Source: Chloroflexota bacterium (GTDB taxonomy: Bacteria; Chloroflexota; Dehalococcoidia; Lucifugimonadales; JACPQL01). From it: a stretch of DNA of 47,298 nt. Shown piece after piece: positions 24,341 to 33,032 of the stretch (position 1 is the stretch's first letter; every line of letters starts with the position of its first letter). Below the pieces are notes generated by a model that worked only from the letters and a program-made list of their open reading frames with translations, made no database searches and was not told the DNA's origin. The stretch covers positions 1-47,298 of the forward strand of contig JACPQL010000043.1 in assembly GCA_016190445.1 (NCBI GenBank). The letters are read 5' to 3'. The position numbers were made by a program, and so were the translations under genes.

Positions 24341-26899
24341 GTGTTGGCCGGACTCACCAGCACTCCATGGGGCCAGGCCGCCCTCGGGGCAGTCTATTTC
24401 ATTGTATTCGGCATTGCCTGGATATACGTGGTCCGTCTTGCGCGGCTGTGGCTGAAGCAGCGCCTTGAGCATGTCCACGCCAGGGACATGGGCGCGATAG
24501 TAGACCGCTCTCTGGTCCTCTTGCGCCTCTGGGGGCTCCTAGGTGGCGCAGTTTGGGCCACGGTGCTGATTGGTGACGTGGACCCCGGTGTGTCGCATAT
24601 CCTGGAGAAGGTGCTCTTCGCCATCCTTGTTGTGCTGCTGGGCACCACAGTGACTTTGGGAGTAGCACATTTGACGGTCCACTCGCTGGAAACCGCGGGG
24701 ACGCCAAGCCCGTTGGTCAAGTTCGGTCAGGTGATCGCTCTTGTTAGCTTTGGCTACCTGACTTTGCTTGTTTTGCTAACGGTGATTGACGTCTCCATCA
24801 CGCCTTTCCTCGGTGTGGGAGCCGTGCTGATCATCCCTGTGCTGTTAGTGCTTCAGAACGCCGCGGCTGACCTCTTCTTCTACTTTCGCCTGATGCGCCG
24901 GGAGCATTTGAGGGTCGGCGACTTCGTGCGGCTGGAAAACGGCGTAGCTGGTCACGTGGTATCCACCACCTGGCAGGACGTCCGTATTCGCACAGTGGCC
25001 AATAACCTGGTGGTCATCCCCAATCGCCGAATGGGCAAGCTCATCATTACCAACTTCCATTTGCCAGACAAACGCACCTCGCTGACCATCCCTGTCTCAG
25101 TCACCCAGGGCCCGTCTCCGGAGGCTGTTGAGGCAATCCTCAGCGACGAACTCCAGCAGGCGACACGGGATGTCCCGGGCCTGGCAGCGGACGTTGCCCC
25201 GGAGGTGAAGAGGGCGCCGAGCAAAGAGGATGCCAGCAGCTCTTTCATGGTGGTGTGTCAGGTGGAGGACGTGGACCTGGCTGCGGGGGTAGAGCGGGAG
25301 GTGCTCAGCCGGATCGCGCGACGCTTCAGAAGGGAGGAGATACAGAGCCCCCTCTTAGATTCGCATACAGGTGACGAAGAGACGACGACACCACCCGCCA
25401 GGAGTGGCCAGGATCTACGGCTTCTTGTCCAGAGCAAACTGGGTGACACCACCTTTGTCGTCGCCTCAAACAGAGAACCCTATGGCCACATCTTCGAAGG
25501 GCGCTCCATACGCTGGAACAGGCCGGCCAGCGGCATGACCGCCGCCCTCGACCCTGTGATGGGAGTCCTGGGAGGAGTGTGGGTTGCTGCAAGCAGCGGC
25601 AATGCCGACCGCGAAGTCAGCGACGCCCAGGGCCGTATCCCTGTGCCACCTGACCGGCCCTCCTATACTTTGCGCCGACTTTGGCTCACGAGGGAGCAGG
25701 AGGAGCGGTACTACTTAGGCTTTAGCAATAGCGCGCTCTGGCCTCTCTGCCACACCGTTTACGTTCGTCCGCGCTTTATCGCGGAAGACTGGAAAGCTTA
25801 CCAAGAGGTCAACGGTCTGTTCGCGGACGCCATCCTGGAGGAGATTCGGGGAAAGAGGGCATTTGTCTTTTTGCAGGACTACCACCTTGCCCTGGTCCCA
25901 CGGATGCTGAAGGAGGCCGGGGCGAACGTCGCCGTTGCCCACTTCTGGCACATCCCATGGCCTACCCTCGAGGTGTTCCAGACCTGTCCCTGGGCTGAGC
26001 AGATCCTGGAGGGCCTCCTGGGAAACGACCTGCTCGGTTTCCATACGCGCCACCATTGCAACAACTTCCTGGAGACTGTGGATAGAACGCTGGAGTCCCG
26101 TGTGGACCACGGGGGGTACAGTGTTACACGTCTGGGCCATCAAACGCTTGTCAGGCCGTTTCCGATTAGCGTTGACTTTGAGGGTATCTCTCAGAGTGTA
26201 GCCAGCGCACCCGTCCAGCGAGAGCGTGCTCGCTTCCTGCAAGAGCTGGCTATTCCAGGTGGCCTCATCGGGCTTGGAGTGGACCGGCTGGACTATACCA
26301 AGGGCATCCCCGAACGATTGCGGGCCATAGACCGTTTCTTTGAATTGTACCCCAGGTGCAAGGGCAAGTTCACCTTCATCCAGATAGGGGTGCCCAGCCG
26401 GTCCCAAATCAAGGAGTACAGGGGTGTGGATGATGAAATCCAGCACCTGGTGGAGGAGATCAACTGGCAACACCGAATGGACTTTTGGCAGCCCATCATT
26501 TACATGCGCCGCTACTTCTCCAACACCTCTCTAGCCGCGCTTTATTCCATGGCTGATATTTGCATTGTCAGCTCGCTTCACGACGGAATGAACCTGGTCG
26601 CCAAGGAGTATGTCGCTTCCAGGACTGACGGCACTGGTGTGCTCATTCTTAGCAGGTTCACCGGCGCTGCCATGGAGCTAACAGACGCCCTCATCATCAA
26701 CCCCTATGACACCGAGCAGGTTGCCAGGGCGATCGCTCATGCGCTGGAGATGCCAGCGGCGGAGCAGAGAAGGCGAATGCAGCGCATGAGGGTCCATCTT
26801 CAGGAAAACGACATATACCGCTGGGCCCGGCGTGTTCTTAACGAGCTGGCCAGGTTTGAGAGTCACGCGCCTGAGCAGCCAATTCTGGAAGAGCGCTGA
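24341..26899 (+). CDS. otsA: MscS channel - trehalose-6-phosphate synthase (GT20) fusion
   Basis: An 852-residue two-part protein in a single unbroken frame. Residues 1-335 form an MscS-type channel: helices at about 13-38, 55-80, 88-112, 125-150 and a pore helix at 153-180, then the beta domain LRVGDFVRLENGVAGHVVS and VVIPNRRMGKLIITNF (190-238). After a linker (about 335-365) comes a GT20 glycosyltransferase: SNREPYGH at 375-382, the GFSNSALWPLCH region, FHTRHH, donor-site RLDYTKG at 649-655, and SLHDGMNLVAKEY from 746. GT20 enzymes transfer glucose from a nucleotide sugar to glucose-6-phosphate. GTG start with GGAG upstream. The acceptor is inferred from the adjacent otsB; glucosylglycerol-phosphate synthase is an alternative. 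Confidence 0.88.
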   Translation: MLAGLTSTPWGQAALGAVYFIVFGIAWIYVVRLARLWLKQRLEHVHARDMGAIVDRSLVLLRLWGLLGGAVWATVLIGDVDPGVSHILEKVLFAILVVLLGTTVTLGVAHLTVHSLETAGTPSPLVKFGQVIALVSFGYLTLLVLLTVIDVSITPFLGVGAVLIIPVLLVLQNAAADLFFYFRLMRREHLRVGDFVRLENGVAGHVVSTTWQDVRIRTVANNLVVIPNRRMGKLIITNFHLPDKRTSLTIPVSVTQGPSPEAVEAILSDELQQATRDVPGLAADVAPEVKRAPSKEDASSSFMVVCQVEDVDLAAGVEREVLSRIARRFRREEIQSPLLDSHTGDEETTTPPARSGQDLRLLVQSKLGDTTFVVASNREPYGHIFEGRSIRWNRPASGMTAALDPVMGVLGGVWVAASSGNADREVSDAQGRIPVPPDRPSYTLRRLWLTREQEERYYLGFSNSALWPLCHTVYVRPRFIAEDWKAYQEVNGLFADAILEEIRGKRAFVFLQDYHLALVPRMLKEAGANVAVAHFWHIPWPTLEVFQTCPWAEQILEGLLGNDLLGFHTRHHCNNFLETVDRTLESRVDHGGYSVTRLGHQTLVRPFPISVDFEGISQSVASAPVQRERARFLQELAIPGGLIGLGVDRLDYTKGIPERLRAIDRFFELYPRCKGKFTFIQIGVPSRSQIKEYRGVDDEIQHLVEEINWQHRMDFWQPIIYMRRYFSNTSLAALYSMADICIVSSLHDGMNLVAKEYVASRTDGTGVLILSRFTGAAMELTDALIINPYDTEQVARAIAHALEMPAAEQRRRMQRMRVHLQENDIYRWARRVLNELARFESHAPEQPILEER

Positions 26900-26908
26900 T
26901 CCAACGCT

Positions 26909-26935
26909 CCGCTGAAAAACGCGGTTTTCCAGCGG
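26909..26935. terminator. Bidirectional terminator hairpin
   Basis: CCGCTGaAAAAC GCG GTTTTcCAGCGG: a 12-position stem with one mismatch and a 3-nt loop, placed between the convergent ends of the GT20 fusion and the formate dehydrogenase gene. Confidence 0.6.
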
Positions 26936-26977
26936 TGGCTTCCTTCTCCTGCCCTGCCCTACTCCTCCGGGCGCAGC

Positions 26978-29698
26978 TCAGCCTCGCGGCCGTCGGCCCC
27001 TCTTCACCTTCTCTAGCCGGACGGCGCACACCTTGAACTCCGGCGTCTCGGTAACGAAGTCATAGGCATCACTGGTGAGCAGGTTGGTGCGAGTGCTCTC
27101 GGGGAAGTGGAAGCTCATGAAGACCACTCCATCAGGAGACCGGTCGGTGACCTTCACCCTGGCCTTGACTCGCCCCCTGCGAGATGCCACGTAGACCTCC
27201 TCCTCATCGCGCAGGCCCAGGGTTGCGGCGTCCTGGGGGTTCACCTCCACCCACTCGTGGGGCACCAGCAGGTGGAAGCCGGAGGCACGCCCGGTCATGG
27301 TGCCGGTGTGATAGGTGGACCGGCGCCTGCCGGTGGTAAGGAAGAGAGGATAGCTCTCATCGGGGGTCTCGGCAGGCGGGACATGGTCTACCGGCGCGAA
27401 ATGCCCCCTGCGGGAGGCCAGGCCGTCTGCGTGGAGGCATGGTGTTCCTGGGTGCTCCTGAGTGGGACAGGGCCACTGGAGCCCCCCTTCCTTTTCGAGC
27501 CTGGCGTATGAGATGCCGCCCACAATGGGGGCCAGCCGGGCCACTTCGTTCCATACCTCCGAGGGGTGGGAATAGGCCATGTGGTATCCCATGCGGGTGG
27601 CCAGTTCGCACAGGATGAGCCAGTCGGGCTTGGCCTCCCCCGGCGGGTCCACCGCCTTGCGCACCCGCTGGACGCGGCGCTCGGTGTTGGTAAAGGTGCC
27701 GTCCACTTCGGCGTAGGAGGCCGCGGGAAGCACCACGTGGGCCAGTTGGGCGGTCTCCGTCATGAAGATATCCTGGACCACCAGGAAGTCCAGGCGCTCC
27801 AGGGCAGCCTGAGTGCGGGAGGCGTGGGCGTCGGATACTACCGTGTTCTCCCCCATGATGTACACCGCCCTCAGGCGGCCTTTCAGGACCTCGTCCAGGG
27901 CTGTGGTCTTGGTGATGCCCCGTCTGGAAGGTAGTGGCCGTCCCCAGGCAGCCTCGAACTTGCGGCGCACCGCAGGATCGTCCACCTTCTGGTATCCCGG
28001 CAACTCCGTGGGGATGCAACCCACATCGCCGGCGCCTTGCACGTTGTTCTGGCCCCGCAGTGGGTTTACGCCTGCGCTTGGCTTGCCAAAGTTGCCACAG
28101 AGGAGCGCCAGGTTGGCCAGGGCCTGGACGTTGTGGGTGCCGCAGGAGTGTTCGGTGACTCCCAGGGTGTACACGATGGCAGCCCTGGATGCGACGGCGT
28201 ATTCGCGGGCTGACCGGACAATGGCGTCGGGAGGAATTCCAGTGGCCTCCGCGGCGTACTCAGGAGTGTAACGCTCCAGGTGCTTCCTCAGAGTATCGAA
28301 AGACCCCGTCTGTTCCCGCACGAAGGCGGCGTTGTACAGGCCCTCGCGGATGATGACGTGGGCCATGGCGTTGAAGAGGGCGATGTCGGTGCCCAGGCGG
28401 AGCTGGAGCCATCTGTGGGCGAGCCGGGTCAGCTCTATCCTCCGGGGGTCCACCACCACCAGGCGGGCCCCCTGGCGCGCGGCCTTCTTGATGCGCAGGG
28501 CGATGACCGGGTGTGACTCAGTGGTGTTGCTGCCTACCACCAGAAGGAAGTCGGCCCCCTCCAGCTCGCCGATGGAGTTGCTCATGGCCCCTCGACCTAC
28601 CATGACCGCCAGACCGGCGACCGTGGGGGCGTGTCAGGTACGGGCGCAGTTGTCAATGTTGTTGGTGCCCACCACCACACGGGCAAATTTCTGCATCAGG
28701 TAGTTGGCTTCGTTGGTCGCCCTGGCGGAACTCCAGAGGGCGATCGCATCAGGGCCACAGGTGTCGCGGACCTCTGACAGCCTGGTGGCGATGAGTTGGT
28801 AGGCCTCCTCCCAGGTGGCCTGCCGGAAAGAGCCATTCTCCCGGATGAGCGGGGTGGTCAGGCGGTCTGGGCTGTTGGCGAACTCCCAGGAGGCGAACTG
28901 GCCTTTGACGCAGAGGGAGCCCTGGTTCACTGGGTTGCTGAAATCGGGCTCAACGCCCACCAGGTGGCCGCCCTGGGCGATGAGATGGATGCCGCACCCG
29001 GTACCGCAGTAGGGGCAGATGGTGCGGACCCGTGTAACCTCCCCTGTACCGATCTGATCCGCCGCTTTGCGGTCCGTCAGGGCCCCTGTGGGGCATGTGC
29101 CAATGCATTGGCCGCAGAAGGTGCAGGGGCTCTCCAGCAAGCGGTCAGTTGGGAAGCTGCGAATGTGGATGCCCTGCCCCCTACCAGCGGGAGCGATGGC
29201 GCCAGCCATCTCCCACTCCCCACATATCCGGGTGCACCGGTAGCAGGCGATACACCACCGGTAGTCCCGCTGGATGAAAGGGTTGGCGTCCTGGCTGGAC
29301 TGCCGGAAGCGTAGCTTGGGGAAGCGGTCCTCCTGTGCACCGAAGCGGGCCGCCGCAGCGTGTAGCGAGCAGCAGCCCAGCGTGGAGCAGCGGGGGCACT
29401 CCCTGGAGGGAGGCAGCTCTGAGAGTAGGAGTTCCAGGACAGTGCGTCGGTAGTCCCGGAGTGCTTCGGTATCGGTGGCGACACGCATCGCCGGCTGGGC
29501 CGGCGTCGCGCAGGCGGCCACCAGGCCGGGCTGCCCCTCCACATGGACCAGGCACAAGCGGCAGGTTCCTTGAGGGCCGAGCCTGGGGTCGTGGCAAAGA
29601 TCGGGCAGTTGCACCCCAGCGGTGCGCAGCACCTCCAGGATGCTCTGCCCTTCCCGGAAAGGCACGTGTTTCCCGTCAACGTACACCGGCTCTGCCAT
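26978..29698 (-). CDS. fdhA: Selenocysteine-containing formate dehydrogenase, alpha subunit
   Basis: A 906-residue molybdenum or tungsten bis-MGD enzyme that oxidises formate (or reduces CO2). In order: N-terminal 2Fe-2S domain (LPDLCHDPRLGPQGTCRLC), a His/Cys-ligated 4Fe-4S region, two ferredoxin clusters (CIACYRCTRIC; CTFCGQCIGTCP), the CPYCGTGCGI cluster and the catalytic and MGD domains. An in-frame TGA at 28634-28636 (codon 355) falls exactly where active-site Sec is expected: NIDNCART-U-HAPTVAGLA. A SECIS hairpin follows. Homology continues without a shift on both sides, so the two open halves are one gene. The ATG at 29698 has GGGGAGG upstream. No partner FdhB/C gene and no sel genes are in the window; the divergent ferredoxin and FAD oxidoreductase may be the electron acceptors. 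Confidence 0.93.
28600..28636 (-). promoter_or_regulatory. SECIS element directing UGA to selenocysteine
   Basis: After TGA (28634-28636) and 7 nt, an 11-position stem CCACGGTCGCC / GGCGGTCATGG (28616-28626 and 28600-28610; one C-A mismatch, two G-U pairs) closes the loop GGTCT (28611-28615). The loop sequence and its distance of 18 nt from the UGA equal those of the E. coli fdhF SECIS, the SelB-binding hairpin. Confidence 0.9.
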
Positions 29699-29762
29699 AG
29701 CCTCCCCAGCTCGCGTGCGGCTGTGCGGGTTATGCCTCCACGAGCCGCGAGTAGATTGCGAC

Positions 29763-29793
29763 ATACTACCACGGAAGGCCGTCTTTATGCCAA
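29763..29793 (-). promoter_or_regulatory. Putative fdhA promoter
   Basis: On the minus strand, TTGGCA (29788-29793) and extended -10 TGGTAGTAT (TAGTAT at 29763-29768), spacer 19 nt. A leader of about 60 nt would follow to the ATG. Confidence 0.4.
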
Positions 29794-29803
29794 ACCAACG
29801 GAC

Positions 29804-29949
29804 GGTAGTGTCTCAGTTTGCTATGTCAGGGAATGGGGGCTCTACCCGTCACACCGGCGGAGGCCGGTGTCCAGATACGGACGTGGTTGAGATGCTCTGA
29901 TGGATTCCGGCCTTCGCCGGAATGACGAGGACCTACCTGATACACTACC
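29804..29949. mobile_element. MITE-like element with 8-bp target duplication
   Basis: 146 bp bounded by inverted ends GGTAGTGTCTCAG (29804-29816) and CTGATACACTACC (29937-29949; 12 of 13 complementary) and flanked on both sides by the direct repeat CAACGGAC (29796-29803 and 29950-29957). It carries no gene. Inside are two palindromes, CACCGGCGGAGGCCGGTG and TTCCGGCCTTCGCCGGAA. The duplication length suits IS256- or IS1595-type transposition. It sits between the divergent fdhA and ferredoxin promoters. Confidence 0.85.
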
Positions 29950-29964
29950 CAACGGACAAGGCCG

Positions 29965-29993
29965 TTGACAACCCCGTGCTTTCAGGTGAAAAT
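29965..29993 (+). promoter_or_regulatory. Putative promoter for ferredoxin-glutamate synthase operon
   Basis: Perfect -35 TTGACA (29965-29970), 17-nt spacer, -10-like GAAAAT (29988-29993), 8 bp beyond the MITE's target duplication. A leader of about 100 nt (30000-30103) precedes the GTG; I see no riboswitch in it. Confidence 0.45.
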
Positions 29994-30103
29994 ATGGCAT
30001 TCAGACAGCTTTGTACCCGGTGTCGCTTTCCCGCCGGCGTGGAGATGGGTTGAGGCCATTTCTGTTGGTCGGTGTGGTGTAATGGCCGAGAACGGAGAAG
30101 TGG

Positions 30104-30535
30104 GTGAAAAGGGTCTACCCGGCAGAGGAATTCTGTGTCGCCTGTCGCCTGTGCGAGGTCTACTGTGCCACGGAGCACTCCCAGTCACGTGATGTGATCC
30201 GTGCCTTCAAGGAGGAGCAGCCTCCCCCCACCAAGCGCATCTTCCTTCAACAGGAAGGTGCGGCCTCTCTGGCCATCAACTGCCGGCACTGTGACGAGCC
30301 CCGCTGTGTGTGGGCCTGCGTTGCCGGTGCCCTCACCAAAGACCCAGTCACGGGCGTGGTCAACTACCAGCCCGAGAAGTGCATAGGCTGCTGGACTTGC
30401 CTGGTGGCCTGCCCCTACGGCGTGATTGTCCGAGACCCAAACCGCCCCAAGATAGCCAAATGTGACCTGTGCCCCGGCCGGGATGTCCCCGTTTGCGTCG
30501 CCGTTTGTCCCAACCGGGCCCTGGTCTTGAGCTAG
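30104..30535 (+). CDS. Four-cluster ferredoxin (CooF/HydN-like)
   Basis: A 143-residue cytoplasmic electron carrier with four 4Fe-4S motifs: FCVACRLCEVYC, NCRHCDEPRCVWAC, KCIGCWTCLVACPYG and KCDLCPGRDVPVCVAVCP. It has the arrangement of CooF, HydN and formate-dehydrogenase beta-type proteins, which pass electrons between an oxidoreductase and an acceptor. The GTG start at 30104 has GGAG 8 nt upstream. It is the first gene of a six-gene plus-strand run and is divergent from fdhA, so it may link formate oxidation to the FAD oxidoreductase encoded next. Confidence 0.88.
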   Translation: MKRVYPAEEFCVACRLCEVYCATEHSQSRDVIRAFKEEQPPPTKRIFLQQEGAASLAINCRHCDEPRCVWACVAGALTKDPVTGVVNYQPEKCIGCWTCLVACPYGVIVRDPNRPKIAKCDLCPGRDVPVCVAVCPNRALVLS

Positions 30536-30545
30536 GAGACCAGGT

Positions 30546-31877
30546 GTGCCTAAGTACTTGATTGTAGGCAACTCTGCTGGTGGCATCGCCGCCGTGGAAG
30601 CGATCCGCCAGGTTGACCCCAAGGGCTCCATCGCCATCGTCTCCGATGAGCCCTACCCCGCTTACTCCAGACCGGCCATCGCCGAGTTCCTCATGGGCGA
30701 GCGCCCTTTTGACGAGCGAATGCTCTTCAGGGATGCCGACTTCTACAGCAGGAACAGGGTTGAGACCCACCTGGGGGTGAAGGTCCTTCGACTGGATGTG
30801 GGTGGCCGCAAGGCCGTCCTGGACAACGGCGAGGCCCTCCCTTGGGAGAGGCTTCTTCTGGCCACCGGCGGGACTCCCATAATGCCTCCTATGCAAGGCC
30901 TTGCCCTGGAGGGGGTCCACACCTTCGTGACCCTGGACGACGCTCGCCGACTTCGGCAGGCCCTTCTGAATGGGGCTAAACGGGTGGTGGTGGTGGGAGG
31001 AGGGCTGATTGGCTGTAGCCTCACCCACTCCCTGCTCCAGTACGGCGGGGTCCAGGTGACCCTGGTGGAGCTGCGCGAGCGGATCCTCACTACCATGATG
31101 GACACCCCAACCTCGCAGCGAGTGGAGGCACGCCTCAGGAAGCTGGGTGTCCAGCTTCTTACAGGCCGGAGCGTAGTCCGAGTGCTGCCAGATGCGCCGG
31201 GTGCCAGGGTGGGAGGGGTTCTCCTGGACAACGGCGAGGAGCTACCGTGTGACCTGGTGGGGATGGCGGTGGGCGTCAGGCCCCGGACTGAGCTGGCCCA
31301 TGGCACGCCCGTCCGGGTGCAGAGAGGCTTCCTGGTGGACCGGCACATGGAGACCTCTGCACCTGGCGTCTACGCCTGCGGGGATGCGGCGGAGTCCCAC
31401 GACTTCATCTACGGGGCGTCCCGGGTGGTAGCCATCTGGCCCAACGCCTATATCGGCGGTCGCATCGCTGGCTTCAACATGGCGGGCGATGCCGCCCAGT
31501 ACGATGGCTGCACCGCCATGAACGCCTTCAGCTACTTCGACCTGGCCCTGGCCTCCGGTGGGATGTTTGACCCTGAGGCCCAGGAAGAGTGCACGACTCT
31601 CAGCAAGGAATCGGGAGAGGTCTACCGCAAGGTGGTCCTCAAGCACAACCGGCTGGTGGGCTTTGTTCTTCTGGGGGACATCGAGCAGTCGGGAGTGCTG
31701 TACCGGCTGATGCAGGAGCAGGTGGACGTGAGCCAGTTCCAGGAACACCTGGTGGCTGACAATTTTGGCCTAGTGAAGCTACCCAGGCCCCTGCGTCAGG
31801 CCTGGATTCGGGAAGACGGAAGGGTGCCCCAGAAGGCGACAGCGCCTGCTGGCCGCGCTCATAAGGCTGTGGAGTGA
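30546..31877 (+). CDS. FAD-dependent pyridine nucleotide oxidoreductase
   Basis: A 443-residue flavoprotein of the NAD(P)H-rubredoxin/nitrite reductase type. The FAD Rossmann motif is YLIVGNSAGGIAAVEAIR (residues 4-21), the NAD(P) motif RVVVVGGGLIGCSL is near 140-153, and the second FAD motif GVYACGDAAE near 276. The C-terminal domain has no redox-active CxxC pair, so it is not a disulphide reductase. The GTG start follows AGGAG by 7 nt. Placed between a polyferredoxin and glutamate synthase subunits, it probably shuttles electrons between NAD(P)H and ferredoxin. Confidence 0.85.
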   Translation: MPKYLIVGNSAGGIAAVEAIRQVDPKGSIAIVSDEPYPAYSRPAIAEFLMGERPFDERMLFRDADFYSRNRVETHLGVKVLRLDVGGRKAVLDNGEALPWERLLLATGGTPIMPPMQGLALEGVHTFVTLDDARRLRQALLNGAKRVVVVGGGLIGCSLTHSLLQYGGVQVTLVELRERILTTMMDTPTSQRVEARLRKLGVQLLTGRSVVRVLPDAPGARVGGVLLDNGEELPCDLVGMAVGVRPRTELAHGTPVRVQRGFLVDRHMETSAPGVYACGDAAESHDFIYGASRVVAIWPNAYIGGRIAGFNMAGDAAQYDGCTAMNAFSYFDLALASGGMFDPEAQEECTTLSKESGEVYRKVVLKHNRLVGFVLLGDIEQSGVLYRLMQEQVDVSQFQEHLVADNFGLVKLPRPLRQAWIREDGRVPQKATAPAGRAHKAVE

Positions 31878-31880
31878 GCA

Positions 31881-33032
31881 ATGCAAGGTCAACTGAACCC
31901 GGATAACCGCTACGGAGAGCCCAAGGTCATAGACGCCTGCTCTCTGTTCGGCGTGCTGGATACGACGGGGCGGCGATTCTCGGGTCATGGTGTGTTCAAG
32001 GCCATAGCCAATATGCACGACCGGAGCAACGGCTTGGGCGGAGGCTTCGCCGTCTACGGCCTTTACCCCGACTTTGCGGACTACTACGCCCTTCACATTA
32101 TGTTCATGGGCCCCCAGGCCAGGAGTGAGACCGAGGCCTTCTTGAACGTCCATTTCCAGGTGTTCCACGCCGAGCCCGTGCCCGTTCGCGCCGCCGCCAA
32201 GGTGGCAAGCCCGCCTGAGATCTGGCGTTATTTCGTCTTGCCCAGAAGGGCCGAGAGTGAAACCCTGGCGGACGACGACCTGGTCATACACAGGATAATG
32301 CACGTCAACACGACCATACCCAGCGCCTTCGTCTTCTCCAGCGGAAAGAACATGGGGGTGTTCAAGGGCGTAGGTTTTCCCGAGGATGTTGCCGACTATT
32401 TTCGGTTGGACGAGTACCTGGGCTACCTGTGGACGGCCCATGGCCGCTTCCCCACCAACACTCCCGGCTGGTGGGGGGGGGCACATCCCTTCAATATTCT
32501 GGACTGGACGGTGGTGCATAACGGGGAGCTATCGTCCTACGGCATCAACCGTCGCCATCTGGAGATGTTCGGTTACTACTGCTCCTTGCAGACGGACACC
32601 GAGGTGGCGGCTTACGCCATAGACCTGCTGGTTCGCCGACATGGCCTCCCTGTGGAGGTCATGGCAAAGGTGCTGGCCCCGCCGCTGTGGGATGAGATGG
32701 AGCAACTGCCTCCCAAAGAGCGGGAGCTTCTGACCACCCTACGCCAGGTGTACGGGAGCCTGCTGCTCAATGGGCCCTTCACTATCATAGTTGCCCATCA
32801 CGGGGAGATGATCGGCCTCACTGACAGGATCCGCCTTCGGCCCCTGGCCGCTGCGGTCAAGGGCGACATGCTCTACCTCTCCTCGGAGGAGGCCGCTATA
32901 CGCCTGGTCTGCCCGCAGTTAGACCGGGTATGGAAGCCCCGAGGTGGCGAGCCAGTCATCGGCAGGATCGGGACACCCATGGCCCTTCCCTCGGAGGGAA
33001 GTGTCCAGAATAGCAAGGTGGTTTTGAGATGA
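31881..33032 (+). CDS. Archaeal-type glutamate synthase, glutamine amidotransferase subunit
   Basis: A 383-residue class II (Ntn) amidotransferase that releases ammonia from glutamine. The nucleophile is Cys20 in DACSLFGVLDTTGRRFSG; the 19 residues before it are either removed or stay as a propeptide, as in other stand-alone archaeal-type GltB1 proteins. Further markers are GGFAVYGLYP, TNTPGWWGGAHPF with the Arg/Asn-type substrate region, HNGELSSYGINR and TDTEV. Its TGA overlaps the next ATG (ATGA). In large bacterial GltB this domain is fused to the next two proteins. Confidence 0.88.
   Translation: MQGQLNPDNRYGEPKVIDACSLFGVLDTTGRRFSGHGVFKAIANMHDRSNGLGGGFAVYGLYPDFADYYALHIMFMGPQARSETEAFLNVHFQVFHAEPVPVRAAAKVASPPEIWRYFVLPRRAESETLADDDLVIHRIMHVNTTIPSAFVFSSGKNMGVFKGVGFPEDVADYFRLDEYLGYLWTAHGRFPTNTPGWWGGAHPFNILDWTVVHNGELSSYGINRRHLEMFGYYCSLQTDTEVAAYAIDLLVRRHGLPVEVMAKVLAPPLWDEMEQLPPKERELLTTLRQVYGSLLLNGPFTIIVAHHGEMIGLTDRIRLRPLAAAVKGDMLYLSSEEAAIRLVCPQLDRVWKPRGGEPVIGRIGTPMALPSEGSVQNSKVVLR

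Noticed and set aside
28604-28636. Stop codon splitting the formate dehydrogenase gene, suggesting a pseudogene or two genes
   Set aside because: Homology is in the same frame on both sides, the TGA is at the known Sec position, and a correctly spaced SECIS follows.
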